NCBI RefSeq assembly: GCF_000350485.1
Contig: NZ_AORV01000015.1
Location: 62,001 to 126,000, forward strand
Length of the DNA stretch: 64,000 nucleotides
Reading direction: 5' to 3'
Origin: Ruminiclostridium cellobioparum subsp. termitidis CT1112
Lineage (GTDB): Bacteria; Bacillota; Clostridia; Acetivibrionales; DSM-1351
In this document: positions 7,190 to 17,472 of the stretch, piece by piece
Position numbering within the stretch: the first letter of the stretch is position 1
Layout of the letters: each line of letters starts with the position of its first letter
The notes under the pieces: model-generated
The model's database searches: none
What the model saw: the letters and a program-made list of their open reading frames with translations, nothing else
Told to the model about the DNA's origin: nothing
Translations under genes and position numbers: made by a program

Positions 7190-9937
7190 TTACTTTCCTA
7201 AAACAACTTGGACAGTACAGCTATCCTTACCGTCCAGCAGTTGTTCCAGCGCCGCTTTAGGGATTTTTGCAGACTTGCCTCCGTCTGTATCAAAACTTAT
7301 AGCACTTCCATCTATTTTAATCCCCGCAATTTTATAATCCTCATAATCCAGACCCTGCGGGTTGGAGTAAACCAATTCCACTCTCTTTCCCAGGAAGAAA
7401 GCATGTGCCGCCGCTGTTCCATTGCTGTCAAACTGCTCCTTTACCAGCTTTGGAGCCAGAACAAGATCTCCGCATTCACCTCTGAAGCCGAACATTTCGG
7501 TAAGTACGGTCATCAGCAGCCAGCTTGCGGAACCTGACAGATAGTGATACATTCCCCTGCCTTCATGGGATATGTACTCTGGTATACCCGGATATATCCC
7601 CGCCTTTTCGGTATTGTTGGGAAGTGCATAAATTGTTTTGAACACTTCATAGGCTTCCTTTATATACCCTCTTTTGTACAAACCGTTCATAAACATTACA
7701 ACCATGTGGTTGAAGGTTCCGCCTGTCTCCTTTTCACCGTAGACAACCGCATAACCTCTTCCGAAGTTCAGTGTATTGGGTCCCAAAGGTGTTGTAAGTC
7801 TAAAGCCCCCCGTATCAGGGTCTTTCAAAATTGCTTTTGCAGCTTTGAAGGCCTTTTTGATCTGCTCATCTGTTGCAGCCCCCGACATAATGGCAAAGGT
7901 CTGTGCTGTCAGATTCATTCGTGTGCAGTCTTCATGGTCTCCGTCCACCCTGTTGCCGTCATTGTTGTAATAGCCGTTAAAGAAGCCGTAACCTGTCTTC
8001 GATTCAATCCATTCATTTTCCCTGACATGCTTGAGTATCCAGTTGCCCATTTCTGTCAGATCTGCTGCCAGCAAATGGATTTCTACCTCTGTCTTTTCCC
8101 CTGAGAAACCGTTATTGACGGCATAAAAATATTTTTCAAGCCTCTTCCGCTTGTCGGCTGCCGAATTGTAATCAACCCTGCCGTTCAAGCCTGTCAGCGC
8201 AATTAACTCTTTAAACAACGGAATAGTCTCTGTCTTTTTAACTTTTTTGTATTGCAGCAGGAGTTGGGCAATGGTTATGAGATTCCAACCATAGAAGGCT
8301 GAGAACGGAACTGTTTCGCCCTTTTCATTTGCCATATCCAGCAGGTCGTTCCAATCTGCGTCTTCCAGCTTCAGGTTGTTGTGATCCCCCACATTATGGA
8401 AACAGGTAAGGTGCTGAACCAATACATGTTCAAGCAGGCTGCCGCAGTAAACGTCTCCCGACACGGTTTTCTGCTGTGTTCCGTCAGCCGGCTTCCAGCT
8501 GTTGTCTCTTGCCTTTGCCCTGCTTATCTGATGGTCCTTCCAATATGGCAATTCTGTAAAGAATACCTCCACATCGCCTGTTTGATCTGCATAAAGCCTG
8601 GTTGTGTAATACGGCCATATTCCATGATCCATCCATACTCTCGAAATCTTGTTCCGGTCTGCTGCAAACCTGCCCAGGCCTTTTTCTATGATCGTCGCAT
8701 TGCTGCCGTCCAATCTTACTCCGCCGAAGCTTGCTGTAAGCGTATCCTTCATCTCTTCAGGACTTTGGAGCAGCAATGCCAGGCAGTCCTGCCACAGGTC
8801 CCGCCAGCCTCTTCCGCCTCTGCCGTAGTCAAAATGCGGCAGGAAGGAATTTCCGTAAATTTTTCTCAATATAGGCTGCAAAGCCACCCAACGCATCCAT
8901 TTGTTGAAACTCTCATGGCCTGTTTTGAAGGAAATCCTTTCAACTCTTCCTTTCCAGTAGTTCATGTTTTCTTCAAGAGCTCCGGCAACTTTTTCGGCAC
9001 TGCCGTATCTTTCTAAGCAGCGTAATACTTCTGATTTTTCCTGAGTTACTCCTTCGATTAAAATATAACCCCTGGTTTCTCCCGGAGCCAGAACAGCTGC
9101 TTCAAACCTCATGGCGCCGATTGCCTCCATACCGTCGCGCCTGTTGGGGGGAACCTGATAAGGGGGAATATTGGCAACCACCGCCCGCGGCCATTCAAAG
9201 CTGCCTCCCTCTCCAATGAATTCAGTGACTGTCGGGAACTGGCCTACAGGTTTTTCCTTATTTTCTCCTATGGCCAAAGCAAAATAAATAGTGCTGTTAG
9301 GCTTATGACCCCTTTCATCATGCATGATAGCAGGCTTTACTTCAAGACCATAATCATTCATTTCAATTCTGTGGGCCAGTGAAGTCCAGTGATTGTGATC
9401 ACGCTGACTGTCGGCAGATCTGCCGTACAGAGGCAGGGCTGTAGTAGGAGTCAATGTAATGGCTTCACCGGAAATGTTAGTGACTTTTACCCACATTATT
9501 TCAACTGCATCATCCGTTACAGGAGCAAAACTGATAATCTCGGATTTTATTCCCGCCTCCCGGTCTTCTCTTATCAATGTATGCGCAAGAAAAGTACCTT
9601 TTATTGTAACATCGGTTTTTTCATTTTCGGTAAAAAGCTCTGAAAGCTGCTTTGCAGAATTTCCGGTAAGAGAGTATGCACCTGTCCTGTCACTGTAAAC
9701 CCAAAAGTTTCTTGCCGACCTGGTATTGTATAAGTCAGTCATTACCAAAGGTAATCTGAGAAAGCTGTGCTGTCCTGTGGTCGCATCACCGTGCAGTGTT
9801 GGTGTAACCGACCCCATTATTCCCGCTTCATTGCATATGGGGAAGTAAAGCTGATTAAGGGTATGTGGATTTTTCCATTCAAATGACCCCTTATCATCAG
9901 TGTAAACCCATTTTACATTTTTAATGTTGTTAGACAT
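7190..9937 (-). CDS. GH94-type glycoside phosphorylase
   Basis: The 915-residue protein resembles cellobiose phosphorylase and other GH94 enzymes, which split beta-glucosides with phosphate to give a sugar 1-phosphate and save ATP. An N-terminal beta-sandwich (about 1-290) precedes an alpha/alpha barrel. The catalytic aspartate is in ADWNDLLDM, matching the DWND signature. There is no signal peptide, so it acts inside the cell. Its sequence does not let me choose between cellobiose, laminaribiose, beta-1,2-glucan or other substrates. GGAGGG lies six bases before ATG 9937. It sits between the GRE gene and the likely GRE activase, a configuration I do not recognise. Confidence 0.75.
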   Translation of the reverse strand: MSNNIKNVKWVYTDDKGSFEWKNPHTLNQLYFPICNEAGIMGSVTPTLHGDATTGQHSFLRLPLVMTDLYNTRSARNFWVYSDRTGAYSLTGNSAKQLSELFTENEKTDVTIKGTFLAHTLIREDREAGIKSEIISFAPVTDDAVEIMWVKVTNISGEAITLTPTTALPLYGRSADSQRDHNHWTSLAHRIEMNDYGLEVKPAIMHDERGHKPNSTIYFALAIGENKEKPVGQFPTVTEFIGEGGSFEWPRAVVANIPPYQVPPNRRDGMEAIGAMRFEAAVLAPGETRGYILIEGVTQEKSEVLRCLERYGSAEKVAGALEENMNYWKGRVERISFKTGHESFNKWMRWVALQPILRKIYGNSFLPHFDYGRGGRGWRDLWQDCLALLLQSPEEMKDTLTASFGGVRLDGSNATIIEKGLGRFAADRNKISRVWMDHGIWPYYTTRLYADQTGDVEVFFTELPYWKDHQISRAKARDNSWKPADGTQQKTVSGDVYCGSLLEHVLVQHLTCFHNVGDHNNLKLEDADWNDLLDMANEKGETVPFSAFYGWNLITIAQLLLQYKKVKKTETIPLFKELIALTGLNGRVDYNSAADKRKRLEKYFYAVNNGFSGEKTEVEIHLLAADLTEMGNWILKHVRENEWIESKTGYGFFNGYYNNDGNRVDGDHEDCTRMNLTAQTFAIMSGAATDEQIKKAFKAAKAILKDPDTGGFRLTTPLGPNTLNFGRGYAVVYGEKETGGTFNHMVVMFMNGLYKRGYIKEAYEVFKTIYALPNNTEKAGIYPGIPEYISHEGRGMYHYLSGSASWLLMTVLTEMFGFRGECGDLVLAPKLVKEQFDSNGTAAAHAFFLGKRVELVYSNPQGLDYEDYKIAGIKIDGSAISFDTDGGKSAKIPKAALEQLLDGKDSCTVQVVLGK

Positions 9938-9999
9938 TTTGTTCCCTCCGCTTATTAATAGTGTTAATTCAATACGTTGCCATTTTGTTGATCAACAGG

Positions 10000-10926
10000 T
10001 TAATTTATTTTAAAATTAATACAGCCAAATTTTTTCAAAATACATGACCATTCATCTTTAGTCTGCCGGCTTGTATTTTCAAGCATGAGCTGCCGCCCTT
10101 CAAGGCCGATACCTGTCCCCTTTGAGATTCCAAGGTTATGGTAGGGCATTATCTCAATACCCTCCAGCAGAGGATATTTTTTTGAAAGTTCTGCAATCCC
10201 CTTCAAATGGTCCTCGGTATCATTAACCGACGGAATCAGCGGACACCGCAGAATTATCCAGGCATTTTTTTTATATAGAAAATCCAGATTTGATAAAATA
10301 AGCTCATTGGAAACACCGGTAAGTTTCTTGTGCCTGGCACTATCCGTATCCTTGTAATCAAAAAGGAAAGTATCAACATAGGGAAGAATTTTTTTATAGT
10401 TCTTTTCGGGTGCATAACCGCAGGTTTCAATACATGTATGGATACCAGCCTCCCTGCATTTTTTCAAAAGCTCCGATGCGGCCTCCGGCTGAAGCATGGG
10501 TTCCCCTCCGGACAATGTCACACCCCCGCCCGACATTGTATAGAAATCCATATCGCTTTTAACTTCATCAAAAATTGCCTCAACGTCAAGCTTTTGACCA
10601 AATATGCTCAATGCCTCATAGTAACATGCTTCAACGCACTTTCCGCATGCGATGCACAAACCGAATTTAACCATATGCCGGTCCTGTTCAATCTGATGAG
10701 CACCTGTAGGACACACACCTACACATGCCATGCAGTCCACACACTTATCCCTGTTAAAAAAAAGCTGCGGTTCACTGCTCCAGGATTCAGGGTTATGACA
10801 CCACCCGCATCTTAAGGGACATCCTTTAAAGAAAACTGTTGTGCGGATACCCGGACCGTCATGTATTGATGCACGTAAAATACTGATAATTGTTGCCTTG
10901 CCGGAAAAAGACAAATATGTCACCAC
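10000..10926 (-). CDS. Glycyl radical enzyme activase (radical SAM)
   Basis: The 308-residue radical SAM enzyme uses S-adenosylmethionine to place the radical on a partner GRE. The SAM cluster motif is CPLRCGWC, preceded by HDGPGIRT, which is typical of PflA-like activases. Two ferredoxin-type cluster motifs follow (CVDCMACVGVCP and CIACGKCVEACYYEA), as in activases of non-PFL GREs. MSGGGVTLSGGEP is the SAM-binding region. The start is uncertain: tandem GTG codons at 10926 and 10923 sit on the GAGGTGGTGA ribosome site, and TTG 10914 has better spacing. It lies about 60 bases after the GH94 start, likely in the same transcript. Confidence 0.85.
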   Translation of the reverse strand: MVTYLSFSGKATIISILRASIHDGPGIRTTVFFKGCPLRCGWCHNPESWSSEPQLFFNRDKCVDCMACVGVCPTGAHQIEQDRHMVKFGLCIACGKCVEACYYEALSIFGQKLDVEAIFDEVKSDMDFYTMSGGGVTLSGGEPMLQPEAASELLKKCREAGIHTCIETCGYAPEKNYKKILPYVDTFLFDYKDTDSARHKKLTGVSNELILSNLDFLYKKNAWIILRCPLIPSVNDTEDHLKGIAELSKKYPLLEGIEIMPYHNLGISKGTGIGLEGRQLMLENTSRQTKDEWSCILKKFGCINFKIN

Positions 10927-11100
10927 CTCAATAGTATAATTGTTTGAATATTGATATAGAGTTCAGGAAATGTATCCAATCAAGCAAATGAACGTTCCTT
11001 GTGATACTATTATTCTAACTGTTAACCTTGTAAAGTTCTTGTGTAGAATTGATATATGATTTGTACTGTATTGATTATTTATGATAATGCAACAAATACA

Positions 11101-11133
11101 AAAACCCCATTTGCCATAGCAAACGGGGTTTTT
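11101..11133. terminator. Terminator after importer A
   Basis: AAAACCCCATTTGC, a CATA loop and GCAAACGGGGTTTTT form a strong hairpin with A and T runs on both sides. It lies just downstream of the binding-protein gene on the minus strand. The remaining gap (10927-11100) shows nothing else. Confidence 0.85.
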
Positions 11134-11169
11134 GCGATATTTAATTTCTAATATTGATTTGAAATAATA

Positions 11170-12753
11170 TTACTTTCTGCTTGCTTTAAAGCTGTCCAGC
11201 TGTTTGTGGCATTCGGCCAGAATCTTATCCAGGCCTGCATCTTTTTGCTTTTGAATGTATTCATCCACAGCCCTGTCAATATTCTCAGCCTTTACAAGCC
11301 CATAGATCAAAGGTCTTCCAAACTCCTGGAATATCTGATCCCTTCTGGATATTTCATTTTTTATGCTGTCAGTGTTATAAAAAATACCGTCTACAGGATT
11401 ATCAATATTCACAGGATTCTTTGCATAATCCGCTTCCCTCTGCCAGAAACCTTCACCGTAAGTTGCGTCAGGTCTCATAAACTGTGGCTTCCATAAAGTC
11501 CACTGACCTGGCCAGTCCATATAGTTGCTGTTTGCAGATGTCATGCCGTTTGGATATTTTGCCGTTTTTCCGTCCAACACATATGTCTTGCCTTCTATCC
11601 CATAAAATACCATATCGTAAAATTCCTGATTTGTTTCCATCATATTCATCCACATAAGCGCTCTTTCAGGATTTTTAGCATTTCTGTTAACACACATGGT
11701 GTTTCCTAAGGGTGTACGGTTGAAAAATTTGTTTTCAGGATATAATTCAGAGTAATCCTTCGTAAAAGCAGGATCTTTGAACGGTTCGGTTGCCAGGGAC
11801 CATTCATGGGTGATAACCCTGCACAAGGTCTTTCCGTTGTCCCATTTATCCTGTTCATACATCTTGTCTGTCATTTCATCTTTTGAAATGATTCCGTCTT
11901 CTACCCATTTTCTTATGATTTTAACCGTATCCCTGAAGGTTTCTGTCTGCTCAATGGGAATAAGCTTTGAAACGTCTCCGTTAACATCATAATAAAAATT
12001 GTGGAATTCAGCATCCATCAATCCGTCTCTGAGCAAAGTTACCTGGAATACCTGGTTCAGGTTGTTCTGTCCCAGAGCCAGTATTGTCTGATCGGGGTAA
12101 GCCTTCTTGAACTCATGCACCACCGTGTCAATATCCTCAATGGTTTTAACAGAATTCTGTTCGATCTTTATCCCGGCCTTTTCAGCCGCATCAAATCTCC
12201 AGTCAAACCAGGGACGCAGACTCCCCGATAAAGTCCAGGGAAGGGCTACAACCTTATCTCCCACAGTTGCAGGTCTGAGGGTTCCTGTTTCCTGATATTT
12301 TTTGTACAGATCAGGTGCATATTTGGGCAGCAGCTGTGAAATGTCCATGTACGCGCCCTTGTTCTGCATCTGGGTGTAAGCCTGCCAGGGTCCGTCATAG
12401 TTCATATCCCAGTCATCACCCGAAGCTGCCATAACCATCAGCTTGTCCTTGTAATCACCAAAGGCTATCCAGTTTACTTCATAAGTACAGTTCAACTTAT
12501 CTTTGAACTTTTCTGCCAGAGCGTTCCATACCTCATCTGCCGCAGATTTCTTGTCTCCCGGAAAATAAAATCTGAGATTGACAGGTTCCAAAGTCTCTGC
12601 AGTACTGCCTCCCGCATCAGAACCGGTTACCGAAGAAGTCTGACTTCCGCTGTTCCGGGCAGTCCCCCCGGAACCTCCGCATCCTGCAAGCATACTGCTG
12701 AAAATCATAAGTGCAACCGTCACAGCCAACATTTTTACCAATACCTTTTTCAT
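11170..12753 (-). CDS. Oligosaccharide-binding lipoprotein of importer A
   Basis: This is a 527-residue extracellular solute-binding protein of the LplA/oligosaccharide type. The lipobox MLAGC sits at residues about 20-24, followed by a Ser/Gly/Thr linker, so it is anchored to the outer face of the membrane. FYFPGDKKSAADEVWNALA and KGAYMDISQLLPKYAPDLY match the importer B protein at 35335-36915, its clear paralogue. The gene is transcribed after its two permeases. Four neighbouring sites of glycan metabolism suggest an oligosaccharide ligand, but the exact sugar is unknown. Confidence 0.87.
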   Translation of the reverse strand: MKKVLVKMLAVTVALMIFSSMLAGCGGSGGTARNSGSQTSSVTGSDAGGSTAETLEPVNLRFYFPGDKKSAADEVWNALAEKFKDKLNCTYEVNWIAFGDYKDKLMVMAASGDDWDMNYDGPWQAYTQMQNKGAYMDISQLLPKYAPDLYKKYQETGTLRPATVGDKVVALPWTLSGSLRPWFDWRFDAAEKAGIKIEQNSVKTIEDIDTVVHEFKKAYPDQTILALGQNNLNQVFQVTLLRDGLMDAEFHNFYYDVNGDVSKLIPIEQTETFRDTVKIIRKWVEDGIISKDEMTDKMYEQDKWDNGKTLCRVITHEWSLATEPFKDPAFTKDYSELYPENKFFNRTPLGNTMCVNRNAKNPERALMWMNMMETNQEFYDMVFYGIEGKTYVLDGKTAKYPNGMTSANSNYMDWPGQWTLWKPQFMRPDATYGEGFWQREADYAKNPVNIDNPVDGIFYNTDSIKNEISRRDQIFQEFGRPLIYGLVKAENIDRAVDEYIQKQKDAGLDKILAECHKQLDSFKASRK

Positions 12754-12802
12754 AAATATCGCTCCCCTTCTTTATATTACTATAAGGCATACGCCAATAC
12801 AG

Positions 12803-13687
12803 TCAACCCTTAACCGCTCCGACCATGATCCCTTTTACAAAATATCTCTGCACAAAAGGATACAGCAATATGATCGGACCTATTGTTACAATTGTTACGG
12901 CCATTTTTATTCCCTCTGCAGGTATGGTCGCTGAAACCTGCTGCATCATCGCCGCATTGGGAGATGATTGAAGGAAGGTGACATTGGAGACAATGGTGCG
13001 GAGCAACAGCTGCAGCGGCTGTTTCGCAGTTTCATCCACCAGCATGAGCCCAAGCCACCAGTCATTCCAGTAACCCAGTGCTGCAAACAGCCCGACCGTT
13101 GCAAGTGCAGGCTTGGCCAGGGGCAGCATTATTTTTACGAAAATTGTGAACTCTCCGGCCCCGTCTATTTTTGCAGATTCATGCATTTCATCCGGTATGG
13201 ACTGGAAGAAATTCCTTAAAAGCAGAATATACCACGCATACGCCAGATATGGGATGATAAGGGCAATGATTTTATCCTTCAGGTGCAGATAATTTACACA
13301 GACTATATACCATGGAACCATGCCTCCGCTGAACAGCATTGTTATTATGGTATAAATTGAAAGAAACCTTCTGCACTTCAGTTCCTTTCTTGACAAAACA
13401 TATCCTGCCATGGCATTTATCAATAAATTAAAGAAAGTACCTGCAACCGTAACAAATATTGTAACCTTGTACGCATTTAATATTCTGTTGGCATCCAGAA
13501 ACAGTATTTTATAGGATATAAAGCTTATGGATTTCGGAAACAAAGTAAAGCCGTATTTAAGAATATCCTTTTCAGGGGACAGTGACCCGCTGATTACCAT
13601 AAGGAACGGCAGCAGACAGAACATTGAAAACAATGTTACCAATACATATGAAGCAATAGAAAAAACACTGATTTTACCCTTTCGCAT
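12803..13687 (-). CDS. Carbohydrate ABC permease of importer A (YtcP/MalG-like)
   Basis: The 294-residue inner-membrane permease has six predicted membrane helices. The EAA loop is visible as ESAKIDGAGEFTIFVKIMLPLAKP, here given in part: ESAKIDGAGEF. It is the second permease of a CUT1-type importer. AAGGAGG precedes ATG 13687, and 14 bases separate it from the first permease gene. No ATPase gene is in the operon. The closest relative in this window is 36989-37876. Confidence 0.88.
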   Translation of the reverse strand: MRKGKISVFSIASYVLVTLFSMFCLLPFLMVISGSLSPEKDILKYGFTLFPKSISFISYKILFLDANRILNAYKVTIFVTVAGTFFNLLINAMAGYVLSRKELKCRRFLSIYTIITMLFSGGMVPWYIVCVNYLHLKDKIIALIIPYLAYAWYILLLRNFFQSIPDEMHESAKIDGAGEFTIFVKIMLPLAKPALATVGLFAALGYWNDWWLGLMLVDETAKQPLQLLLRTIVSNVTFLQSSPNAAMMQQVSATIPAEGIKMAVTIVTIGPIILLYPFVQRYFVKGIMVGAVKG

Positions 13688-13701
13688 GTTAAGCCTCCTT
13701 T

Positions 13702-14661
13702 TTAGAATATCGCTGAATCCTTATCCATTTTACGGGCCCATAAATTAGATGAAATGACCAGTACAAAGGATATGATTGATTGAACAAAACCTGCAGCCGA
13801 TGCCATGCCTATGTCTCCGGTCTGCTTAAGGCCCCGGTATACGAAAGTGTCTATAACATCCGATGAGGAAAAAATCTGTGAAGCATCTCCAACTATTGCA
13901 TAAAACATTCCAAAATCAGCATTCATGATTTTTCCCACCTGAAGCAATGTCAGAATAATTATGGTAGGTCTGAGAAGAGGCAGCGTGATATATTTGATTT
14001 CATGCCATTTGGATGCACCGTCTATCTGAGCCGCCTCATAATAGGAGCTGTCTATACCGGTCAGTGTGGCAAGATACATAATGGCTCCATAGCCCGATAT
14101 TTTCCACCTGTTGATCATTACCAGTATAAACGGCCAGGCTGCCGGTTTACTGTACCACTCAACTCTGGGGATTCCAAGAGAGGCCAGCAGTCCGTTAATT
14201 GTGCCATTATCGGTACTGAAAAAATTGTAGGCAAACACTCCGACAACTATCCACGACACAAAATAAGGAAGGATTGTAATGGACTGTGTTACTTTTTTAA
14301 ACCGTTTATTTCCTATTTCATTCAGCAACAGTGCAAGGCTTACCTCAAAAAATACTCCAAACGCAATAAATAAACCGTTTAAAACAATTGTATTTCTAAA
14401 AGCCCTTAACGCCGAATCCGAGCTGAACAGAAAAATGAAGTTATTATAGATAGGCTGGGTCCAATCGCTCCCCCATATCCCCTGCTTGAAATTTACATCC
14501 TTAAAAGCCAGGATAAGCCCCGAAAGCGGCAGATAATTAAACAATAGAAGAAGCAGCATTGCAGGTAAAAACATCATATACAAAGATTTATGTTTTGCAA
14601 TATCTTTTAATATTACCTTAAAAGCATTACCCCTTTTGTCATATACATTTTGAACCTTCAT
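13702..14661 (-). CDS. Sugar ABC permease of importer A (LplB-like)
   Basis: This 319-residue first permease of importer A belongs to the LplB/YteP group. The EAA loop appears as YEAAQIDGASKWHEIKYI. YNYLPLSG-like and SWIVVGVFAYNFFSTD segments match the paralogue at 37895-38866. It begins the operon; AAGGGG precedes ATG 14661. A candidate promoter lies at 14740-14768. Confidence 0.88.
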   Translation of the reverse strand: MKVQNVYDKRGNAFKVILKDIAKHKSLYMMFLPAMLLLLLFNYLPLSGLILAFKDVNFKQGIWGSDWTQPIYNNFIFLFSSDSALRAFRNTIVLNGLFIAFGVFFEVSLALLLNEIGNKRFKKVTQSITILPYFVSWIVVGVFAYNFFSTDNGTINGLLASLGIPRVEWYSKPAAWPFILVMINRWKISGYGAIMYLATLTGIDSSYYEAAQIDGASKWHEIKYITLPLLRPTIIILTLLQVGKIMNADFGMFYAIVGDASQIFSSSDVIDTFVYRGLKQTGDIGMASAAGFVQSIISFVLVISSNLWARKMDKDSAIF

Positions 14662-14739
14662 AATAAATACCCCTTAATTTTTAAATTGTTCGGGAAATAC
14701 TTTAAGCAAATACGTATCCGCTTGGAACATTTTTATCAT

Positions 14740-14768
14740 AGTATCAAGCCGTACTTTTTTATAGTCAA
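14740..14768 (-). promoter_or_regulatory. Promoter of importer A
   Basis: On the minus strand TTGACT (14763-14768), a 17-base spacer and GATACT (14740-14745) lie about 80 bases upstream of the first permease. The 350-base divergent gap (14662-15024) shows no open frame. It must also contain the rightward promoter of the regulator, which I could not pin down. Confidence 0.5.
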
Positions 14769-15024
14769 AACTTTTAACTTTCAGTATTAAAACTCCAAAA
14801 GTGCAGGTATAATATTTCAAAATAAGGTATAAAAATCACAACTGGAGCCTGTAGCCAGGCATCATCAGGACCGGAATACTTGCTAAAACCCGCCGTGTAT
14901 TATAAAATAAAGTTGTCCAAAAATATTCAAGTGATCCATTCAAGAGAATTCTGATTTTAAGAGGTACGTGTCAAATAAAAATTTAGTTTAAATATTTTAA
15001 TATTATTTCCATTTGGAGGCTATA

Positions 15025-17346
15025 ATGCGATTTACGAAATTATTTCAGAGAGGAATTTTTTCTACCAGAAAGTATTATACCAAGGTGCTTTTATCATTTA
15101 TAATAATGGCTTTCCTTATAGTTTTGTCAACTTCCCTGGTTTTTTCCTCAATGTACATGAATACCATTTATAAACAGCTTTCCATTGACTCGGTAAACGA
15201 TATGGAAAAGCTGACTTCGGAATTCGATAATGTGTTCAAGCAATTTAAGGACACAAATATTTACCTGAATCAGGTGCCTGATATCAATGCATTTTTATAT
15301 TCCTATTCGATTGATGATTACATGACCTTGAACAGGGCCGATATGATATCCCGCCAGATTAAAAACCTGAACAGCTACATTCATTCCATAATGCTCTACA
15401 ACAAGGATGTCAAATACACACTTATGTCCGGAAATCTCAATATTGACCGGGACCAGTTTACAAGCGGTGCTTTAAACTCTCCGGATACAAAGAGCAGTCT
15501 CAACATGGTAATCAGCTCTGTTTCCGATGACAGTACCCGGAATAACCAAAAGGAAAAAACCATTTCAATACTGTTTAACGACTCTGACAAAAAGAATATT
15601 TCCTCCGACAGCACTATAGTAATGACGGTTGACAGAGCTGAACTGGAAAAGAAATTGCTGGGAAAAGCAGACGGGACCACTATTGTCACCGACAACAGCG
15701 GCCAGGTATTATTTTCCTCTGATCCTTCCCAGAATAATCCGGTTGGACAGCAAGCCTACTTTTCCAGAATAACAGCTTCTGAAAACCAGCCCGGCAGTTT
15801 CAGGATAAATATAGACAATAACAATAAAATTGTTTCGTACGCTAAAAGCATACAAACAGGTTTCTATATTATCAACATTCTGAATACCGATAATTATACG
15901 GGAATCATATTAAAAAATGAGATAACCGTTTTATCAATAAGCATAGGCATTCTGCTGGTATTTCTTTTAGCAGGTTATTTTATATCAAGAAACATATACT
16001 CCCCAATAAAAAAAGTGACCGCTCAGTTTTCGGGTTCCAAATATGTTGATCCCGGCGACACTCACTATGCTGAAATTGCTACCATTTCGCAGGTTTTCAA
16101 CAATGCACTCAAACAAATTGACGAGCTTGAAATGAAAAGCGATGACAACAACCTTAAACTTAAGGAAGAGTTTTTAAGAAGGCTGTTGAGAGGTAATATT
16201 TCTGAAGAAGCCATCCTTTCCGAAGCAGGGTTGTACAAATTCGACATAGAGTTCTCAAATCTAATTATGTGTTGTATGAGAATTGACAACCATGCAAATA
16301 TGGGCTGGAATAAAAAACTTGCTTATGAATCCGCCATATCAAGCATTTTCCCTGAGGTTCTCAATAAGGCTTTCAAATATGAAGTAGTCAATATGTATGA
16401 AGGCGAATTTGCCTTGCTTATCAACTTCCGGAATACTTCCGAAAATAGTCTGAACCTTGTCATTGAAGCTATGGACACCATACGCGATATTACAAAAAGA
16501 ACGCTCCAGTTAACCCTGTCAATAGGAATCAGCGGAGTTTCAAACAGTATTCCTGAATGCAGCAGCTGCTATGCCAAGGCCGTTGAGCTTGTAAAGCACA
16601 GATTCATACTTGGAGGAGACCATACGATTTATCAGAGGCTTTTGGATGATATTATAACCACTAATGTCAATTACCCGGATGAAATGAATGACAAACTCTT
16701 AAAGGCAATCAGAATGAATAAAAAGGAGGATTTCGTCAATAATCTCAGGGATATCATTGAATTTTTAAAGGGTTACCCCTATTCAAAATCCATATCCATG
16801 TTATTTCAGGTAATAAGCGAATGCATCAAAACAATAGATCAGACCTCCCAGCAGGACAGTAAAAAATACTATTTGGGTCTGGATGATATAAATACCATCA
16901 TCGGTTCTCTTGAAACCCTGGAACAGGCAATGGAGTGGCTCATAAACATTTTTGACAACTATCAGGAAATGATGGATAAAATTAATCTTCTTAAAAATGA
17001 CAAGCATTACAAGCTGGTTGAAAAAATGCAGACATATATAAGGGAAAATTACAGGGATTGCAATATGAATGTAGAAAGTCTGGCTGATATTGCAGGGTAT
17101 ACCTCTTATTATTTCTCAAAGGTATTCAAGGATATAACAGGTCTCGCCGTAATAGACTACATCCGACAGGTGAGAATAAATACGGCAAAGGAACTGCTGT
17201 GCGTGGATGAAATAAAAATAAGCGATATTCCCTGTATGGTAGGTTTCTCAAATCCAAGCTACTTCTATTCTATTTTCAAAAAGGATGTAGGATTAACCCC
17301 CTCTGCATATAAAGAATATATACTCAGCAAGAATAAATCAAAATAA
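15025..17346 (+). CDS. Membrane AraC-family regulator with extracellular Cache-like sensor
   Basis: This is a 773-residue single-polypeptide sensor-regulator. Membrane helix 1 lies at about 20-45 and helix 2 at about 295-320 (ISIGILLVFLLAGYFIS). The extracellular part between them is Cache-like. A long cytoplasmic linker leads to an AraC helix-turn-helix pair at the C-terminus (VESLADIAGYTSYYFSKVFK, IPCMVGFSNPSYFYSIFK). It is divergent from importer A and very likely activates it when its sugar or loaded binding protein is sensed outside. GGAGG precedes ATG 15025; the frame opening at TTG 15013 includes this site. Its paralogue is 39201-41558. Confidence 0.85.
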   Translation: MRFTKLFQRGIFSTRKYYTKVLLSFIIMAFLIVLSTSLVFSSMYMNTIYKQLSIDSVNDMEKLTSEFDNVFKQFKDTNIYLNQVPDINAFLYSYSIDDYMTLNRADMISRQIKNLNSYIHSIMLYNKDVKYTLMSGNLNIDRDQFTSGALNSPDTKSSLNMVISSVSDDSTRNNQKEKTISILFNDSDKKNISSDSTIVMTVDRAELEKKLLGKADGTTIVTDNSGQVLFSSDPSQNNPVGQQAYFSRITASENQPGSFRINIDNNNKIVSYAKSIQTGFYIINILNTDNYTGIILKNEITVLSISIGILLVFLLAGYFISRNIYSPIKKVTAQFSGSKYVDPGDTHYAEIATISQVFNNALKQIDELEMKSDDNNLKLKEEFLRRLLRGNISEEAILSEAGLYKFDIEFSNLIMCCMRIDNHANMGWNKKLAYESAISSIFPEVLNKAFKYEVVNMYEGEFALLINFRNTSENSLNLVIEAMDTIRDITKRTLQLTLSIGISGVSNSIPECSSCYAKAVELVKHRFILGGDHTIYQRLLDDIITTNVNYPDEMNDKLLKAIRMNKKEDFVNNLRDIIEFLKGYPYSKSISMLFQVISECIKTIDQTSQQDSKKYYLGLDDINTIIGSLETLEQAMEWLINIFDNYQEMMDKINLLKNDKHYKLVEKMQTYIRENYRDCNMNVESLADIAGYTSYYFSKVFKDITGLAVIDYIRQVRINTAKELLCVDEIKISDIPCMVGFSNPSYFYSIFKKDVGLTPSAYKEYILSKNKSK

Positions 17347-17407
17347 TATGTTTATGTTTATGCAGCCTATGGCTCAAGCTAAGAAAAAATGGTTAATTTG
17401 AAGGCAA

Positions 17408-17454
17408 AAAAGAACCTGTCAAAAAATATTTATTTTCTTTTAACAGGTTCTTTT
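17408..17454. terminator. Bidirectional terminator
   Basis: AAAAGAACCTGT (17408-17419) pairs with ACAGGTTCTTTT (17443-17454) between the convergent regulator and GH38 genes. The A and T runs suit termination in both directions. Confidence 0.8.
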
Positions 17455-17472
17455 CTGACCGGAATATTTGAT

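Noticed and set aside
7190-9937. Naming the GH94 enzyme cellobiose phosphorylase (cbp)
   Set aside because: The DWND signature fits the whole family and I cannot separate substrate classes by eye.
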